This document shows positions 18,336-26,879 of a stretch of 64,000 bases of DNA, piece by piece; the first letter of the stretch is position 1; every line of letters starts with the position of its first letter. The translations under genes were made by a program, and so were the position numbers. Under the pieces are notes generated by a model. The model was not told where the DNA came from. It searched no databases and worked only from the letters and a program-made list of their open reading frames with translations. The DNA is from NORP240 sp965222175 (lineage in GTDB: Bacteria > Pseudomonadota > Gammaproteobacteria > Pseudomonadales > Pseudohongiellaceae). The stretch is from assembly GCA_965222175.1 (NCBI GenBank), contig OZ244938.1:3162001-3226000 (forward strand). The letters run 5' to 3'.

Positions 18336-18531
18336 GGTAGCGATTACAACGCTACTCAGCAAAAGTTTTTCGGGACGTCACCTTGGCACATTGAGAGCGA
18401 ATGGCCGTCGGTCAAGCTGATCCATAAGGCCCCACGACATTGGGATCGCGATTAAAATTACACCACCCTGTTCGCAAACCAGGCACGGCGAACTCACCTT
18501 CTGGAGCAGGCGTTACCTGTACCAATAAAAA

Positions 18532-18855
18532 ATGTGCAAGATTCAGATTACGAGAGATAGCGGCTGGGCTGACCGTTTTAGAAATTACAAGATCATTCTG
18601 GATGGTGTAACGATCGGCAAGATTGCCAATGGCGGATCTGAAACGTTTGACATAGAATCCGGCCCTCATGAACTGCAGATTGCGATTGATTGGTGTACAT
18701 CAAATCGGGTTCGATTCGACACAGCTCGCAAGGCGCTGATTCGTTTCGAATGTGAATCCAGCCTTCGAGGCCTGCATGTATTTAAGGCCTTTGTAAAAAT
18801 TCTACACGGTAAAGATTCGTACATCCGGTTGCGAGAAGTTGACGGAGAAAATTAG
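18532..18855 (+). CDS. Hypothetical 107-aa protein
   Basis: Starts 'MCKIQITRDSGWADRFRNYK'. A middle section ('ILDGVTIGKIANGGSETFDI', then 'GPHELQIAIDWCTSN') is built like PEGA-type beta domains: a ligand-like loop, then 'GxHxLxxxIDWC'. No signal peptide or membrane segment. It begins the AT-richer accessory region and no neighbour explains its role. Confidence 0.6.
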   Translation: MCKIQITRDSGWADRFRNYKIILDGVTIGKIANGGSETFDIESGPHELQIAIDWCTSNRVRFDTARKALIRFECESSLRGLHVFKAFVKILHGKDSYIRLREVDGEN

Positions 18856-18857
18856 CA

Positions 18858-18996
18858 GGCTGTTGAAAAACGTCATGAGCGCAGTCAGGACGAGATGGCA
18901 TGCTCCAAGTTGCGTTCGTCGATATCAATGAGAACCATGACGTGTTGCAGCAGCAAACGGCAACCAATGGTCCGAGCCTGAGCAACCTCTGATTGA
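18858..18996. repeat. Candidate dispersed repeat element
   Basis: This gene-free stretch starts with GGCTGTTGAAAAAC and ends near AACCTCTGATTGA. The first motif recurs inverted at 44879-44891. The second recurs as AACCTCTGATTAA at 49658-49671 and as a variant near 29865-29878. All these copies lie in intergenic DNA. The pairing of the two motifs as ends of one element is inferred. Confidence 0.4.
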
Positions 18997-19030
18997 TGAT
19001 TACAACCAGCAGCAGGGTATTCCGTAAAAA

Positions 19031-19351
19031 ATGATCTTCGCCGAATTAGACTATGACCAGCATTACGGAGAACTGCATACACCACTGGTTGAATTGCTTG
19101 GTAGCCGTTTTCAAGACATGGAACCTGGTCTCCAGGGCGATTCATGGATATGGGTATTTGAGGGTGGTGAAAAGGTTGCAGTTGATTCCTTTTCGTCCAT
19201 GAAGCACCAGGTAAAGGCTGATGCTTCAAGCACAGGATTGGCAGAAAAAGTCATTGGGATACTTTCCACCAGGTATCAGGTAAATGTCTTTACGGGCCCG
19301 GAGCTGGAACTACATGAAGAGGAAGAGAATGAACAGAATGAAGAGACTTAA
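19031..19351 (+). CDS. Conserved hypothetical acidic protein
   Basis: 106 aa, starting 'MIFAELDYDQHYGELHTPLV' and ending in a Glu-rich tail. The central part 'GDSWIWVFEGGEKVAVDSFSS' has the composition of a small alpha/beta soluble domain. I recall similar orphan proteins in other gammaproteobacteria but know no function. It is followed 100 bp later by a DUF3144-like gene. Confidence 0.65.
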   Translation: MIFAELDYDQHYGELHTPLVELLGSRFQDMEPGLQGDSWIWVFEGGEKVAVDSFSSMKHQVKADASSTGLAEKVIGILSTRYQVNVFTGPELELHEEEENEQNEET

Positions 19352-19451
19352 GTGCATACCAATCTATTCATATAAATCATTCAATTCAGTCAGCGACAGC
19401 AGTGACGCCCTGCCCGCTATCCAGAACATCAATCACAGGTAAGGAAATAGA

Positions 19452-19766
19452 ATGCAGGAAGTAGACGACGGGTTTTATGACCGGGCGGACGCGCATATAA
19501 ACCTGTACAACGATCAGCTGTCTGAAAAAGTTGGTCGGGGCAAGGTAAGCGCGTCAATGATGTACAGCACAGCGCGATTTAATACCTGGGTAAGCGCGTG
19601 CGGCTGGCCTGGCGCCAGGGATTTGGCCGAGGCCAAAGAAGAAACAATAGAATATTTTGTCTCCGAGTACCAAAAAATGCTGGATCATTTCTGGTTTGCT
19701 CTTTATATACTGAATATTGCTCAATCAGGTCGACTAAATTCACATTTTTCCCGGACTTTTCGGTAG
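19452..19766 (+). CDS. DUF3144-like protein with replaced C-terminus
   Basis: 104 aa. Residues 1-77 fit the DUF3144 family: 'FYDRADAHINLYNDQ', 'GKVSASMMYSTARFNTWVSA', 'EAKEETIEYFVSEYQKML'. Family members end soon after this with an acidic tail. Here the reading runs on into unrelated sequence ('DHFWFALYILNI...'), and its last 46 bases overlap the convergent repeat-protein gene. The native 3' end seems lost at about 19681, probably by rearrangement. Whether the product still folds is unclear. Confidence 0.65.
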   Translation: MQEVDDGFYDRADAHINLYNDQLSEKVGRGKVSASMMYSTARFNTWVSACGWPGARDLAEAKEETIEYFVSEYQKMLDHFWFALYILNIAQSGRLNSHFSRTFR

Positions 19767-20617
19767 GGTTTATCACATTCCCAGAAGTTACCCAGCGAGT
19801 TAATGTGGGCATTGTCGGGAATGTTCACGAGTGAGCAGGAATCTGCCTCCTTTTCAAAGCCTCTCATACAGCGCCAATCATTTCCAGTATCTTCAAGATA
19901 AGCGTTTTCTGGTACAACAACCTTTATGCAATATTGCCCAACTTTCTGATAACCACGTTCACATTGCCAACTTTTCCCTCGATTATCCAGATAAGCATTC
20001 TCTGGAATTTTCGAGGCGATACATAAATCACTGTCTTCGAGATATCCCCGCATACATTCCCAGCCCTTGCCATAGGAAGAGCCTGTTGCGTAAGCATTCT
20101 GGGGTATGACTATAGCCATGCAACTGTTTTCGATAGCTTTAAAGCCAGGTTCACAATTCCAACCAGATCCAACACTAGACCCACTTAATACCGCATGTTC
20201 AGGCAAATCGATTTCGATACATACGTCGTCAAGCGCTCGGTTTCTGTTTCGACTGGACCTGTATCCTCTCTTACAGGTCCAGCCTGAGCCAAATTGAGAA
20301 TCAACTAAATAGGCATTGGGTGGCACTCGTACATTTTCGCAGACGTTTCTATTCTTCAAAAAACCTCTGTTGCATTTCCAATCTGAGCCGGATGTGTCCA
20401 GGTACGCATTCTCTGGCACATCTACCCCCACGCATTCATCACTGATTCTTTTATATCCTCTTTCACAGCCCCAGCCACTACCGTAAGTCTGTTGGTAGGC
20501 GTTTGCAGGAAGCGTTTCGGTATCAGCACTCTGCGCCTGTATTTCTTGGGTAATTGATATTAGAAATATAGTTGTTAGTGCAACTGTTAATGAATGTCTT
20601 ATTAAACTTGTACTCAT
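19721..20617 (-). CDS. Secreted Cys-rich protein of eight ~35-residue repeats
   Basis: 298 aa with a signal peptide (residues 1-29) and AAGGA 9 bp upstream of the ATG. The mature protein is eight tandem repeats with consensus (V/I/L)P-x-N-A-Y-L...G-x-x-W-x-C-x-(R)-G-Y/F...C, each having two Cys and one core Trp. The repeats begin at about residues 36, 67, 98, 138, 171, 204, 235 and 266. One Cys pair per repeat suggests a disulfide-stapled extracellular rod or binding array. I do not recognise a characterised family. Direction and location suggest an independent cargo gene of the accessory region. Confidence 0.8.
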   Translation of the reverse strand: MSTSLIRHSLTVALTTIFLISITQEIQAQSADTETLPANAYQQTYGSGWGCERGYKRISDECVGVDVPENAYLDTSGSDWKCNRGFLKNRNVCENVRVPPNAYLVDSQFGSGWTCKRGYRSSRNRNRALDDVCIEIDLPEHAVLSGSSVGSGWNCEPGFKAIENSCMAIVIPQNAYATGSSYGKGWECMRGYLEDSDLCIASKIPENAYLDNRGKSWQCERGYQKVGQYCIKVVVPENAYLEDTGNDWRCMRGFEKEADSCSLVNIPDNAHINSLGNFWECDKPYRKVREKCEFSRPD

Positions 20618-21210
20618 TGTTCTAATCCTTGCTGATCATAAGAATAGGCATCATATCTTTGAACCCCGTCAACCTGAGGCGGGACAAAGGAAGCAGTTTT
20701 GCGCGCGCAAATCCCTTTGAGGGAAGGCTCAGAGGAGTCGACAGGATCGTGTCGGCTAGAATTGGCCGAAGGTCAACGAGTAATTCCGCTAAGATTAATT
20801 CTCGCAGGAAAGAGATCCTGCGGACTGGAAGTGAAGCGTCACTGTAACACATACCCCGATTAACTAATATGACAAGTCGTAATTTACATTTGTAATTAGA
20901 TGGAAAGTCTGAAACGTTGGCGCTTAATGCCTTTTTGTCTGGCTCCAGGGACCCTATCTTTGTAAACTACGTAGAACCGCGAGTGTCTTCTTCGGGTCGG
21001 TTGGTGACATTCCCGGCTAAGAGGCGCAAGAACCGCAGATAGTTGGATTTCCAAACAGAAATCAGGTTCAGTCGCGGTTTAGGGTATTCTCCAAAGCATC
21101 TAGAAACGGATCTTGAGTACCAAGTGCCTTTTACTCCCAATTTCAGTTCAATCTCATTTGGATAAGCTAGCCAGCATATTGCTAGCCCGCATCCTAGACT
21201 ACGCATTTGA
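20618..21210. other. Gene-poor stretch in accessory region
   Basis: Holds the promoter and ribosome site of the repeat protein at its left end. A hairpin CGCAGGA-N6-TCCTGCG lies at 20803-20822. Several overlapping short frames occur on both strands, but none has a recognisable product. Probably decayed DNA. Confidence 0.4.
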
Positions 21211-21660
21211 CTACGGAAGGTGCATTGAGTGTGAGATTGTCGAGCACTCTCCAACCTGGCTTGGAATATCATCAAAGTCTTCGGCAAATCCTGCAGCATT
21301 TCCAAGAAGAGGGGGTATGCAACCGCCGAAGTACGATGATATTTGAGCTGCTGCCAAAGTTGAACCGCTGGTTGCCGGTCCATGACTATGAAGGGCAAGT
21401 AAGACCTCCGCACTCCATGGATCAGTTACACCTTTTGCTAGAAGATTTGCAACCTCCGGAGGGATTTGGCCAACAATAGCCAGTTCAAAAAAGCCCGAAC
21501 CGCTTGTATCATCTTTGGCAGCGCTACCGCCGAATTCAACGGTATTCATAGTGGAAATCGTTCCACCCGCGAATATGAAATCTGCTCCAGTCTCAAATGG
21601 ACTAAAAAGCAAATCAGCAACTGAGCAAGGGCTGGTGGCACACTCGGCGGAGTTGTTAAA
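21211..21660 (-). pseudogene. Truncated secreted-protein gene
   Basis: The minus-strand translation from about 21660 ('NNSAECATSPCSVADLLFSP', later 'AEVLLALHSHGPATSGSTLA' and 'QISSYFGGCIPPLLGNAAGF') reads as the C-terminal ~150 residues of an exported beta-rich protein. There is no signal peptide: the upstream part is replaced at ~21661 by an opposed transposase C-terminus starting at 21664. The only ATG (21678) lies in the transposase sequence. The family was not identified. Confidence 0.55.
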
Positions 21661-21663
21661 GAC

Positions 21664-21879
21664 ATGACCTGGGTTCAACGGCTAAAACGAGTCTTCAACA
21701 ACGACATTGAAACCTGCGAGAAGTGCCAGGGGCCAGTAAAGATCGTCGCCTGCATTGAAGATCCGGCGGTAATCCGAAAGATACTGGAACATTTACGGAA
21801 AAAGGAGTCGAAAGATTCCCAGGCGCAGCTAGCGCCCGAGCGCGCCCCGCCGCAGATCAAGCTGTTTGACGAAGTCTGA
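21664..21879 (+). pseudogene. IS91-family transposase C-terminus
   Basis: 71 residues beginning 'MTWVQRLKRVFNNDIETCEK' and continuing 'CQGPVKIVACIEDPAVIRKI', ending 'APPQIKLFDEV'. This is the conserved zinc-finger-like C-terminal block of IS91-type (HUH, Y2) transposases, where 'MTWAQRLKRVF.IDIE.C..C' precedes the end of the protein. The catalytic domain is absent here; a piece of it lies 2.3 kb to the right at 24019-24705. A remnant, not a functional gene. Confidence 0.8.
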
Positions 21880-22619
21880 CTCACTCAACAACACAGATAA
21901 AAAGGAATGTTACAGCCAGGTAGGATGGCCGGATTGCACTCGGCCTGCTGGTGGTCTAGGTGGTGTTTAAGCACGAGCTATAGCCTGAATGCTGATGGAA
22001 AGCGGCTAATTTCTCAAAGTCTCTGACTAATTTTGGGATAATTGTGGATCTGAGTGAGTCACCTACTCACCAAGCTGGACAACAGCCTACTTTGGGAATA
22101 GCATTTGTTCTACCTATAAGCAGAGGAACTGTTGAGGTTTTCTATCGCCAGACTGGTGGCTGTGGTGGATCATTATGACATCCTTAAGCTACCTGATCGA
22201 TGCATATAAACCGAGGTGCGAGCAGATTAGGGCTTTGAGTAACTGCCGGGAATGGGGGTTACATTCCGCGTAAGGATGGGAGTCCCGGAGATCTTCATAG
22301 GAAGCTTACCGCGTATAATCCCCCTACCGACTAGTAATCTGTAGATACCCCTGAAACTGGCCTGAATTACTCCTTTCACAGTACGCGGATCGAAGCAAGA
22401 AACGCCATTGTTGCTAACTCTCATGAAAAGCACTGTGCCACCGAAGGGCAGCTGACAGTCGACAGCCATTAACTAAAAAGGAAGCCTCAAGTTCATCAAC
22501 TTACACCCGTTATTCTTGATAGAATCTGTTTGTCCATTACAATCAGTGATGCGAGTAATCCAGCAAATAATTGCCGTCCTGCTATGCTAACTTAGTAGAA
22601 CGTCTCAAGGGGGCTCGGA
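21880..22619. other. Long gene-free stretch after the transposase remnant
   Basis: 740 bp with no supported gene on either strand; the 80-aa minus frame at 22227-22469 has no recognisable features. The first part follows the IS91 stop and may carry the element's terminus. A 12-base string, CTGGACAACAGC, near 22075 also occurs near 12424. AAGGGGG just before 22620 is the ribosome site of the next gene. Confidence 0.4.
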
Positions 22620-23549
22620 ATGCGCGATCAGCTTACAAGCAGGTTTATTGGCATGAAGAAGGTCCTGGGATATGGACAACCACTAGCCGAGATATTCTTT
22701 CCTACTAACGGAGACAATCTGAGCTCCGACGATGTACTGATACTTGTACTGGTTTCAAATGCAGTTAGACAACGAGTAAAGCGCAAAAGAGTTGAGCTGT
22801 TCTCGGCGGGCTTCGCGGACCACCGTGGCAAATCCAGCTATAACCAGCAATTGGGCCTACGCCGCGCACAAGTCGTTTCCAGGAAACTGTCGCAATTACT
22901 CAACGATCTGCCAAACGTAAGCTCAGTTTCGAGCATTTCCCTTGGTGAATCACAGGCACACCAGAATTCAAAGGATAGCGCTGAATTAGCCGGTGATCGA
23001 CGAGTTGTCGTTTACGATGCTGTACCGGAGTTCGTTCCATTTGCTGAGGCCAAAAACTACGAATCAGAACATGTTTCCAGGCCAACTTTCCTGAAGTTTG
23101 AAGACTCCAGTGCGCACTCGCAAACAAATACAAATATCCCCGGCCATCGCCCGGGGCATGATTCGATTGCCGACTTGATGATCCTCGGCGCCAAAAAGAT
23201 CTGGGGAGACGCCTATGATGAATTCGGAAGCCTGAAGGAGATCAAATTTCAGTCTATGGACGCCGGACTGCGTGTTGCCGACGTGCGAATCGAAGTATCT
23301 ACCGAGCTTAAGGTCGGCTACCCCAACATAACGGTCAAATCAGAAACGCGAATTTGGTATACGTGGAATAAACCGACACCTCTCGTAGTTGTAAGAAAGT
23401 CAGTGCACGCGAGGTCGAGCGGAATAAGGCGGCATGAACGCCAAGTCTTGACCCGACACGAAGCAGATAGAAATGCGTTTACGTTCCCCCCACCCAAGGA
23501 GTCCGGAACTGGAGCTGCGGATAGCCTGTTTACGTCGCCCGCTTATTGA
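22620..23549 (+). CDS. OmpA-like domain protein, orphan
   Basis: 309 aa without a clear signal peptide. Residues ~25-140 resemble an OmpA C-terminal (peptidoglycan-binding) fold: 'PTNGDNLSSDDVLILV', 'FSAGFADHRGKSSYNQQLGL', 'RRAQVVSRKLSQLL', 'ELAGDRRVVVYDA'. The D..G..YN..LG.RRA pattern matches the conserved helix. The C-terminal half ('DSIADLMILGAKKIWGDAYD', 'RIWYTWNKPTPLVVV', 'GIRRHERQVLTRHEADR') is unknown. OmpA-like domains outside a membrane anchor occur in contractile-injection and toxin loci, but no such genes are next to it here. Confidence 0.6.
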   Translation: MRDQLTSRFIGMKKVLGYGQPLAEIFFPTNGDNLSSDDVLILVLVSNAVRQRVKRKRVELFSAGFADHRGKSSYNQQLGLRRAQVVSRKLSQLLNDLPNVSSVSSISLGESQAHQNSKDSAELAGDRRVVVYDAVPEFVPFAEAKNYESEHVSRPTFLKFEDSSAHSQTNTNIPGHRPGHDSIADLMILGAKKIWGDAYDEFGSLKEIKFQSMDAGLRVADVRIEVSTELKVGYPNITVKSETRIWYTWNKPTPLVVVRKSVHARSSGIRRHERQVLTRHEADRNAFTFPPPKESGTGAADSLFTSPAY

Positions 23550-23619
23550 CAAGTTTGTTGGGGCGAGATGCCGTAACGATTATGTGATCGGCTATGGATA
23601 TTTCTGGATCTGTCTTCCA

Positions 23620-23955
23620 TCACTGAGTAACAAATTGCTGGGCACGTATTTTGGCGATTTGATTGGGGCGAAGTGACTGATTTTCATCACTAAGATTGAA
23701 AGCCTGAATTTCGACGTCAAAAAGTTCTGCTGGAATCTCAAATTGAACCGAAAAGCCGCCAGATTCATCTGGCTCTGCACGTCGTACCCAGAATGCGCGA
23801 GTACCGCCTTCAGTCATCTCGAAAGAATTGTTCCAACCTTCTGGGAACCAGAATTCAGGCAGGGGAATAGACAAGCGTTCGCACCATTCCCGGAAATTGT
23901 ACTTGGATATGGAAGCCCACTTCATTAATTTCCGATTGTAACGAGTGCCATGCAT
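23620..23955 (-). pseudogene. Truncated conserved hypothetical gene
   Basis: The readable product ('KLMKWASISKYNFREWCERL', 'IPLPEFWFPEGWNNSFEM', ending 'LRPNQIAKIRAQQFVTQ') looks like the middle of a longer family in which the 'LRPNQ..K.RAQ' segment leads into a further C-terminal region. It stops abruptly there. Its 5' side runs into the IS91 remnant at about 23955. Both ends therefore look cut. Confidence 0.5.
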
Positions 23956-24018
23956 AGAGGCATTGACGTCATCATGACCTGCCCCCAATCTTGCCTGGCC
24001 CACCAGGCAGGATTTTCC

Positions 24019-24705
24019 AGGCGTAAAGCGCACGCCGGGGTAGTTGCCCTGATCCAGCGCTTTGGCTCAGCCCTGAACCTCAACATCCACTTCCACATGC
24101 TGTTTCTGGACGGGGTGTACGTTAAGGACCCCAATGGCAAATACGGCTTTCGCCACACACGCCCCCGACCGTCGAACAGCTCCACGAGTTGCTGCAGCAG
24201 ATCAGCCAGCGGGTGGCCCGCTTCCCCGAACGACGGGGTATTCTGGAGCGGGACGAGGACAACAGCTACCTGAGCCTAGACGGCCTGGATGAAGACCCTC
24301 TGTAGGGCATCCACGGCCATTCGGTCACCTACCGAGTGGCCATCGGCCCCCAGAAGAGGCGCAAGGTGTTCTGCCTGCAGACCACTCCACCACAACCGGA
24401 AGAATCGCCGGGCTACTCTGCGGTGGCGAATCTCAATGGATTCAGCCTGCATGTCGGGGTTGCTACCCGGGCCGATCAGCGCAAGTAGGTGGAACGGCTG
24501 TGCCGTTACATCGCCCAGCCTGCGGCCTCCGAGCAGCGCCTGTCACTCACACCCACCGCTAAGGTGCACTATGAACTGAAGACGCCATTCCGCAACGGCA
24601 CTACCTATGCGATCTTCGAGCCACTGGACTTCCTGTCAAGACTGGCTGCCTCGATACCCAAACCCAGCGTTAACCCTAACCGCTTTCATAGGGTATGCTC
24701 GGTGT
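24019..24705 (+). pseudogene. IS91-family (HUH) transposase, broken
   Basis: The first frame gives 'RKAHAGVVALIQRFGSALNL' and 'NIHFHMLFLDGVYVKD', containing the HUH metal motif (H-F-H). At about 24156 the frame shifts to 'PPTVEQLHELLQQISQRVAR' and continues through two in-frame TAG stops (24303-24305 and 24486-24488) to 'NGTTYAIFEPLDFLSRLAAS' and 'RFHRVCSV', where similarity ends. The N-terminus and the C-terminal block are missing. IS91 elements move by rolling-circle replication and can carry adjacent DNA. Confidence 0.82.
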
Positions 24706-25038
24706 ATCCAATTATTCATACCTTATCCACTCATAGCCGCTTGGACTTGACCTGATTACAGATGTCCGCTTTTAACGGGAGCAGATACAGGAGGAATAGA
24801 TTCGAAAAGGACCGCTCCTGGCCGATCTCAGTCATTACTCAGAGTTACTTGTCAGGTCTATCGATGACCGCTTTCAGGTGGATTTCGGATACCGCCTGTA
24901 CGGACGATTCTGAGCTACAACATTCTGTCGGCTTGTGTTGAAACCGGGCATTGTTTGTCAGGCCAGATCCAGTTTTTTTCACTTAGAGCGTGTTTTCACT
25001 TAGAGCGTGTTTTACGTCCCCGTGGAGTGTTGGGCGCA
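24706..25038. other. Gap at right edge of accessory region
   Basis: 333 bp without a supported gene, separating the IS91 remnant from the anti-sigma gene. A perfect 17-bp direct repeat lies at its right end. Confidence 0.5.
24976..25009. repeat. Perfect 17-bp tandem duplication
   Basis: TTTTCACTTAGAGCGTG occurs twice back to back at 24976-24992 and 24993-25009, just beyond the stop of the anti-sigma gene on the other strand. Confidence 0.9.
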
Positions 25039-26130
25039 TTACTGCGCGGCCAGCCAGTCGTCCAGAAGCGCCACTGTTTCCTCGAAGGAGGCAGGTAACT
25101 CCAGCCCCTCGAAATCGGCCGCCCTACTCTGCCAGCCAGCTTCGAGACTGGCAGCGGAGCGCCCTCCGGCGACAGCATCGTCGGGCTGGATACGCTGCAG
25201 CAGGTTTTCTGCCTGGGCCACCAGCTCGGAATACGCCGGGACCGCGACACTGGACGACTCGCTTTCAAGTTCCCTGACAGTGTCGGACTCGACCAGCACA
25301 CTGTCGACGAGAGCGAGCACCCGTTGCAGCTGTCGGCGTTGTTCCGCGCGTCCGGTGGCGGCGTCCTGGTCGGCAAATGACGCGGTCTCTGTGCTGCGGG
25401 TCAACTGCGCAAGAAAGTCCGTCAGCGTGGGCTGTGCGGCCTGGGCGGCATTGCTGTCAGCCAGCAGCGCCGTGGAGGTGGTGGGCGTGCTGGAAACCGA
25501 AGCATTCGGTGGAATCCGGACCTGCCGTTCACGAATCGCCTGCTGCTGATCCGCAGCGCCGACGGCACGTGCCTCCTGCTGGACAACCACGGGTTCATCG
25601 GCTGCCTGACGATCTGCGCGGTTCTGCAGCTGGTCTGTCTGCGCCGATCCCTGGCTCTGCGATCCGGTATCGGTCGGCTGCAGGGGTGAATTGGCAGCCA
25701 GTGCATCGGCAAGGTCCTCCTCGGCACGTTCTTCCTCGGCAAGCCGGTTGGTCTCGACAGACTCATTTGACGCTACAGGGATTGATTGCCCGGCCGCGCC
25801 TGCGGACGGAGCCTGCGGTTCAGCGCGGGGCGACGATTCGGCGGTTACCGGTTGTGGTGCCGATGTACCCTGAAAGCCTCCGCGCTGATAGTTGCCTTGC
25901 AAAGTTACCGACACGGCGATGACGGTGACCGAGGCAAAGGCCGCGGCGGTTTTCCAGTGCTGCCAGAGCCAGCCGCGTTGGTCGACACCGGCTTCAGCAC
26001 CGTATTCACGGGCGCGCTGGCGGGCGTGTTGCAGGATACGCTGGTCAAGCTCCCCGGGGGAACGCGGCGCATCACCACTGTGCAGCAGTCTTGAAAGTTC
26101 TTTACTCGTATCGTTTAAATCAGTCGGCAT
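25039..26130 (-). CDS. Anti-sigma-factor-like membrane protein
   Basis: 363 aa, overlapping the sigma factor gene by 11 bp, the usual arrangement for an ECF sigma factor and its regulator. The short N-terminal cytoplasmic part (~1-55) has no zinc-binding H-x3-C-x2-C motif. One transmembrane helix lies at ~60-78 ('TAAAFASVTVIAVSVTL'). The long periplasmic region is rich in Gln, Ala, Ser and Glu and probably disordered, followed by a helical C-terminus. Signal sensing in the periplasm is inferred from position; I could not assign a family. Confidence 0.7.
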   Translation of the reverse strand: MPTDLNDTSKELSRLLHSGDAPRSPGELDQRILQHARQRAREYGAEAGVDQRGWLWQHWKTAAAFASVTVIAVSVTLQGNYQRGGFQGTSAPQPVTAESSPRAEPQAPSAGAAGQSIPVASNESVETNRLAEEERAEEDLADALAANSPLQPTDTGSQSQGSAQTDQLQNRADRQAADEPVVVQQEARAVGAADQQQAIRERQVRIPPNASVSSTPTTSTALLADSNAAQAAQPTLTDFLAQLTRSTETASFADQDAATGRAEQRRQLQRVLALVDSVLVESDTVRELESESSSVAVPAYSELVAQAENLLQRIQPDDAVAGGRSAASLEAGWQSRAADFEGLELPASFEETVALLDDWLAAQ

Positions 26131-26692
26131 ATTGCACCTCGAGCAGGCGTCTCAGGTGATTGTGGGCGTAACGGATCCGACTCTTGACGGTTTCCTCGTT
26201 GCAATCCGTCATCACGGCGATTTCCCTGCGGCTGAAACCCTCTTCCTTGAGCAGGTACGCCTGTTGTTGTTCCCTGGACAGACTTTCCAGCGCCAGCAGC
26301 AGATCCATGGACAGCTCGGCGTTACTTGGCGATCCGTAGGAACCGGCCTTCAGGCTCTCCACCACCGGACGGCCACCGTTATCCTCGCGGACCATAGCAT
26401 TTTCGTGTCCGTTGCGTCGCCAGAAGTCCACCAGTTTGCGGTGGGCGATGGCGAAAAGATAGGTTCGAAACTTCGCGGAAGCGCGGTATTCGCGTGCCGA
26501 GTCGATGACCGCCAGCCAGGTTTCCTGGGCAATTTCCTCGATTGCCGCCAGGTCGACATGAGACCGGTACAGGTAAGCAAACAACCCGTCCTTGTTGCGG
26601 TGATACAGGATGTCAAATGCGCCGGCATCCCCCTGGGCAAATTTCTGGTAAAGGGATTCATCGCTGGCCAGTCTGTTCAGTGCCTTTAACAT
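26120..26692 (-). CDS. ECF-type RNA polymerase sigma factor
   Basis: 190 aa. Region 2: 'FDILYHRNKDGLFAYLYRS' and 'IEEIAQETWLAVIDSAREYR', then 'FRTYLFAIAHRKLVDFWRR'. Region 4: 'LSREQQQAYLLKEEGFSRRE', 'IAVMTDCNEETVKSRIRYA' and 'LRRLL'. The length is normal. Its stop overlaps the start of the membrane partner. Upstream on the same strand, 187 bp away, lies the VWA lipoprotein, so the three genes may respond together to envelope conditions. Confidence 0.95.
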   Translation of the reverse strand: MLKALNRLASDESLYQKFAQGDAGAFDILYHRNKDGLFAYLYRSHVDLAAIEEIAQETWLAVIDSAREYRASAKFRTYLFAIAHRKLVDFWRRNGHENAMVREDNGGRPVVESLKAGSYGSPSNAELSMDLLLALESLSREQQQAYLLKEEGFSRREIAVMTDCNEETVKSRIRYAHNHLRRLLEVQYAD

Positions 26693-26879
26693 GGCGATTT
26701 ACGAAGTTTCCCGGCTCGATTCGGAGAACAGCATGAAAACCCGATCCCTCTGTTTACTGAAAGTTACCGGGAAAGGGAGCTGTGTCAATGGACCTCTATC
26801 GCACGTTAATTGCACGATCCACTTCCTCAACGCCTTTCCCCGGCAGGCCAATTGCAGGCTACTATAGCAGTTATCGCAG

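Noticed and set aside
18532..19766. Possible integron cassette array of small same-strand genes
   Set aside because: Gaps between the genes lack recognisable attC core sites (GTTRRRY/RYYYAAC pairs) and no integrase was seen.
24990..25922. Plus-strand frames opposite the anti-sigma gene
   Set aside because: Shadows of a Gln/Ala-rich coding sequence.
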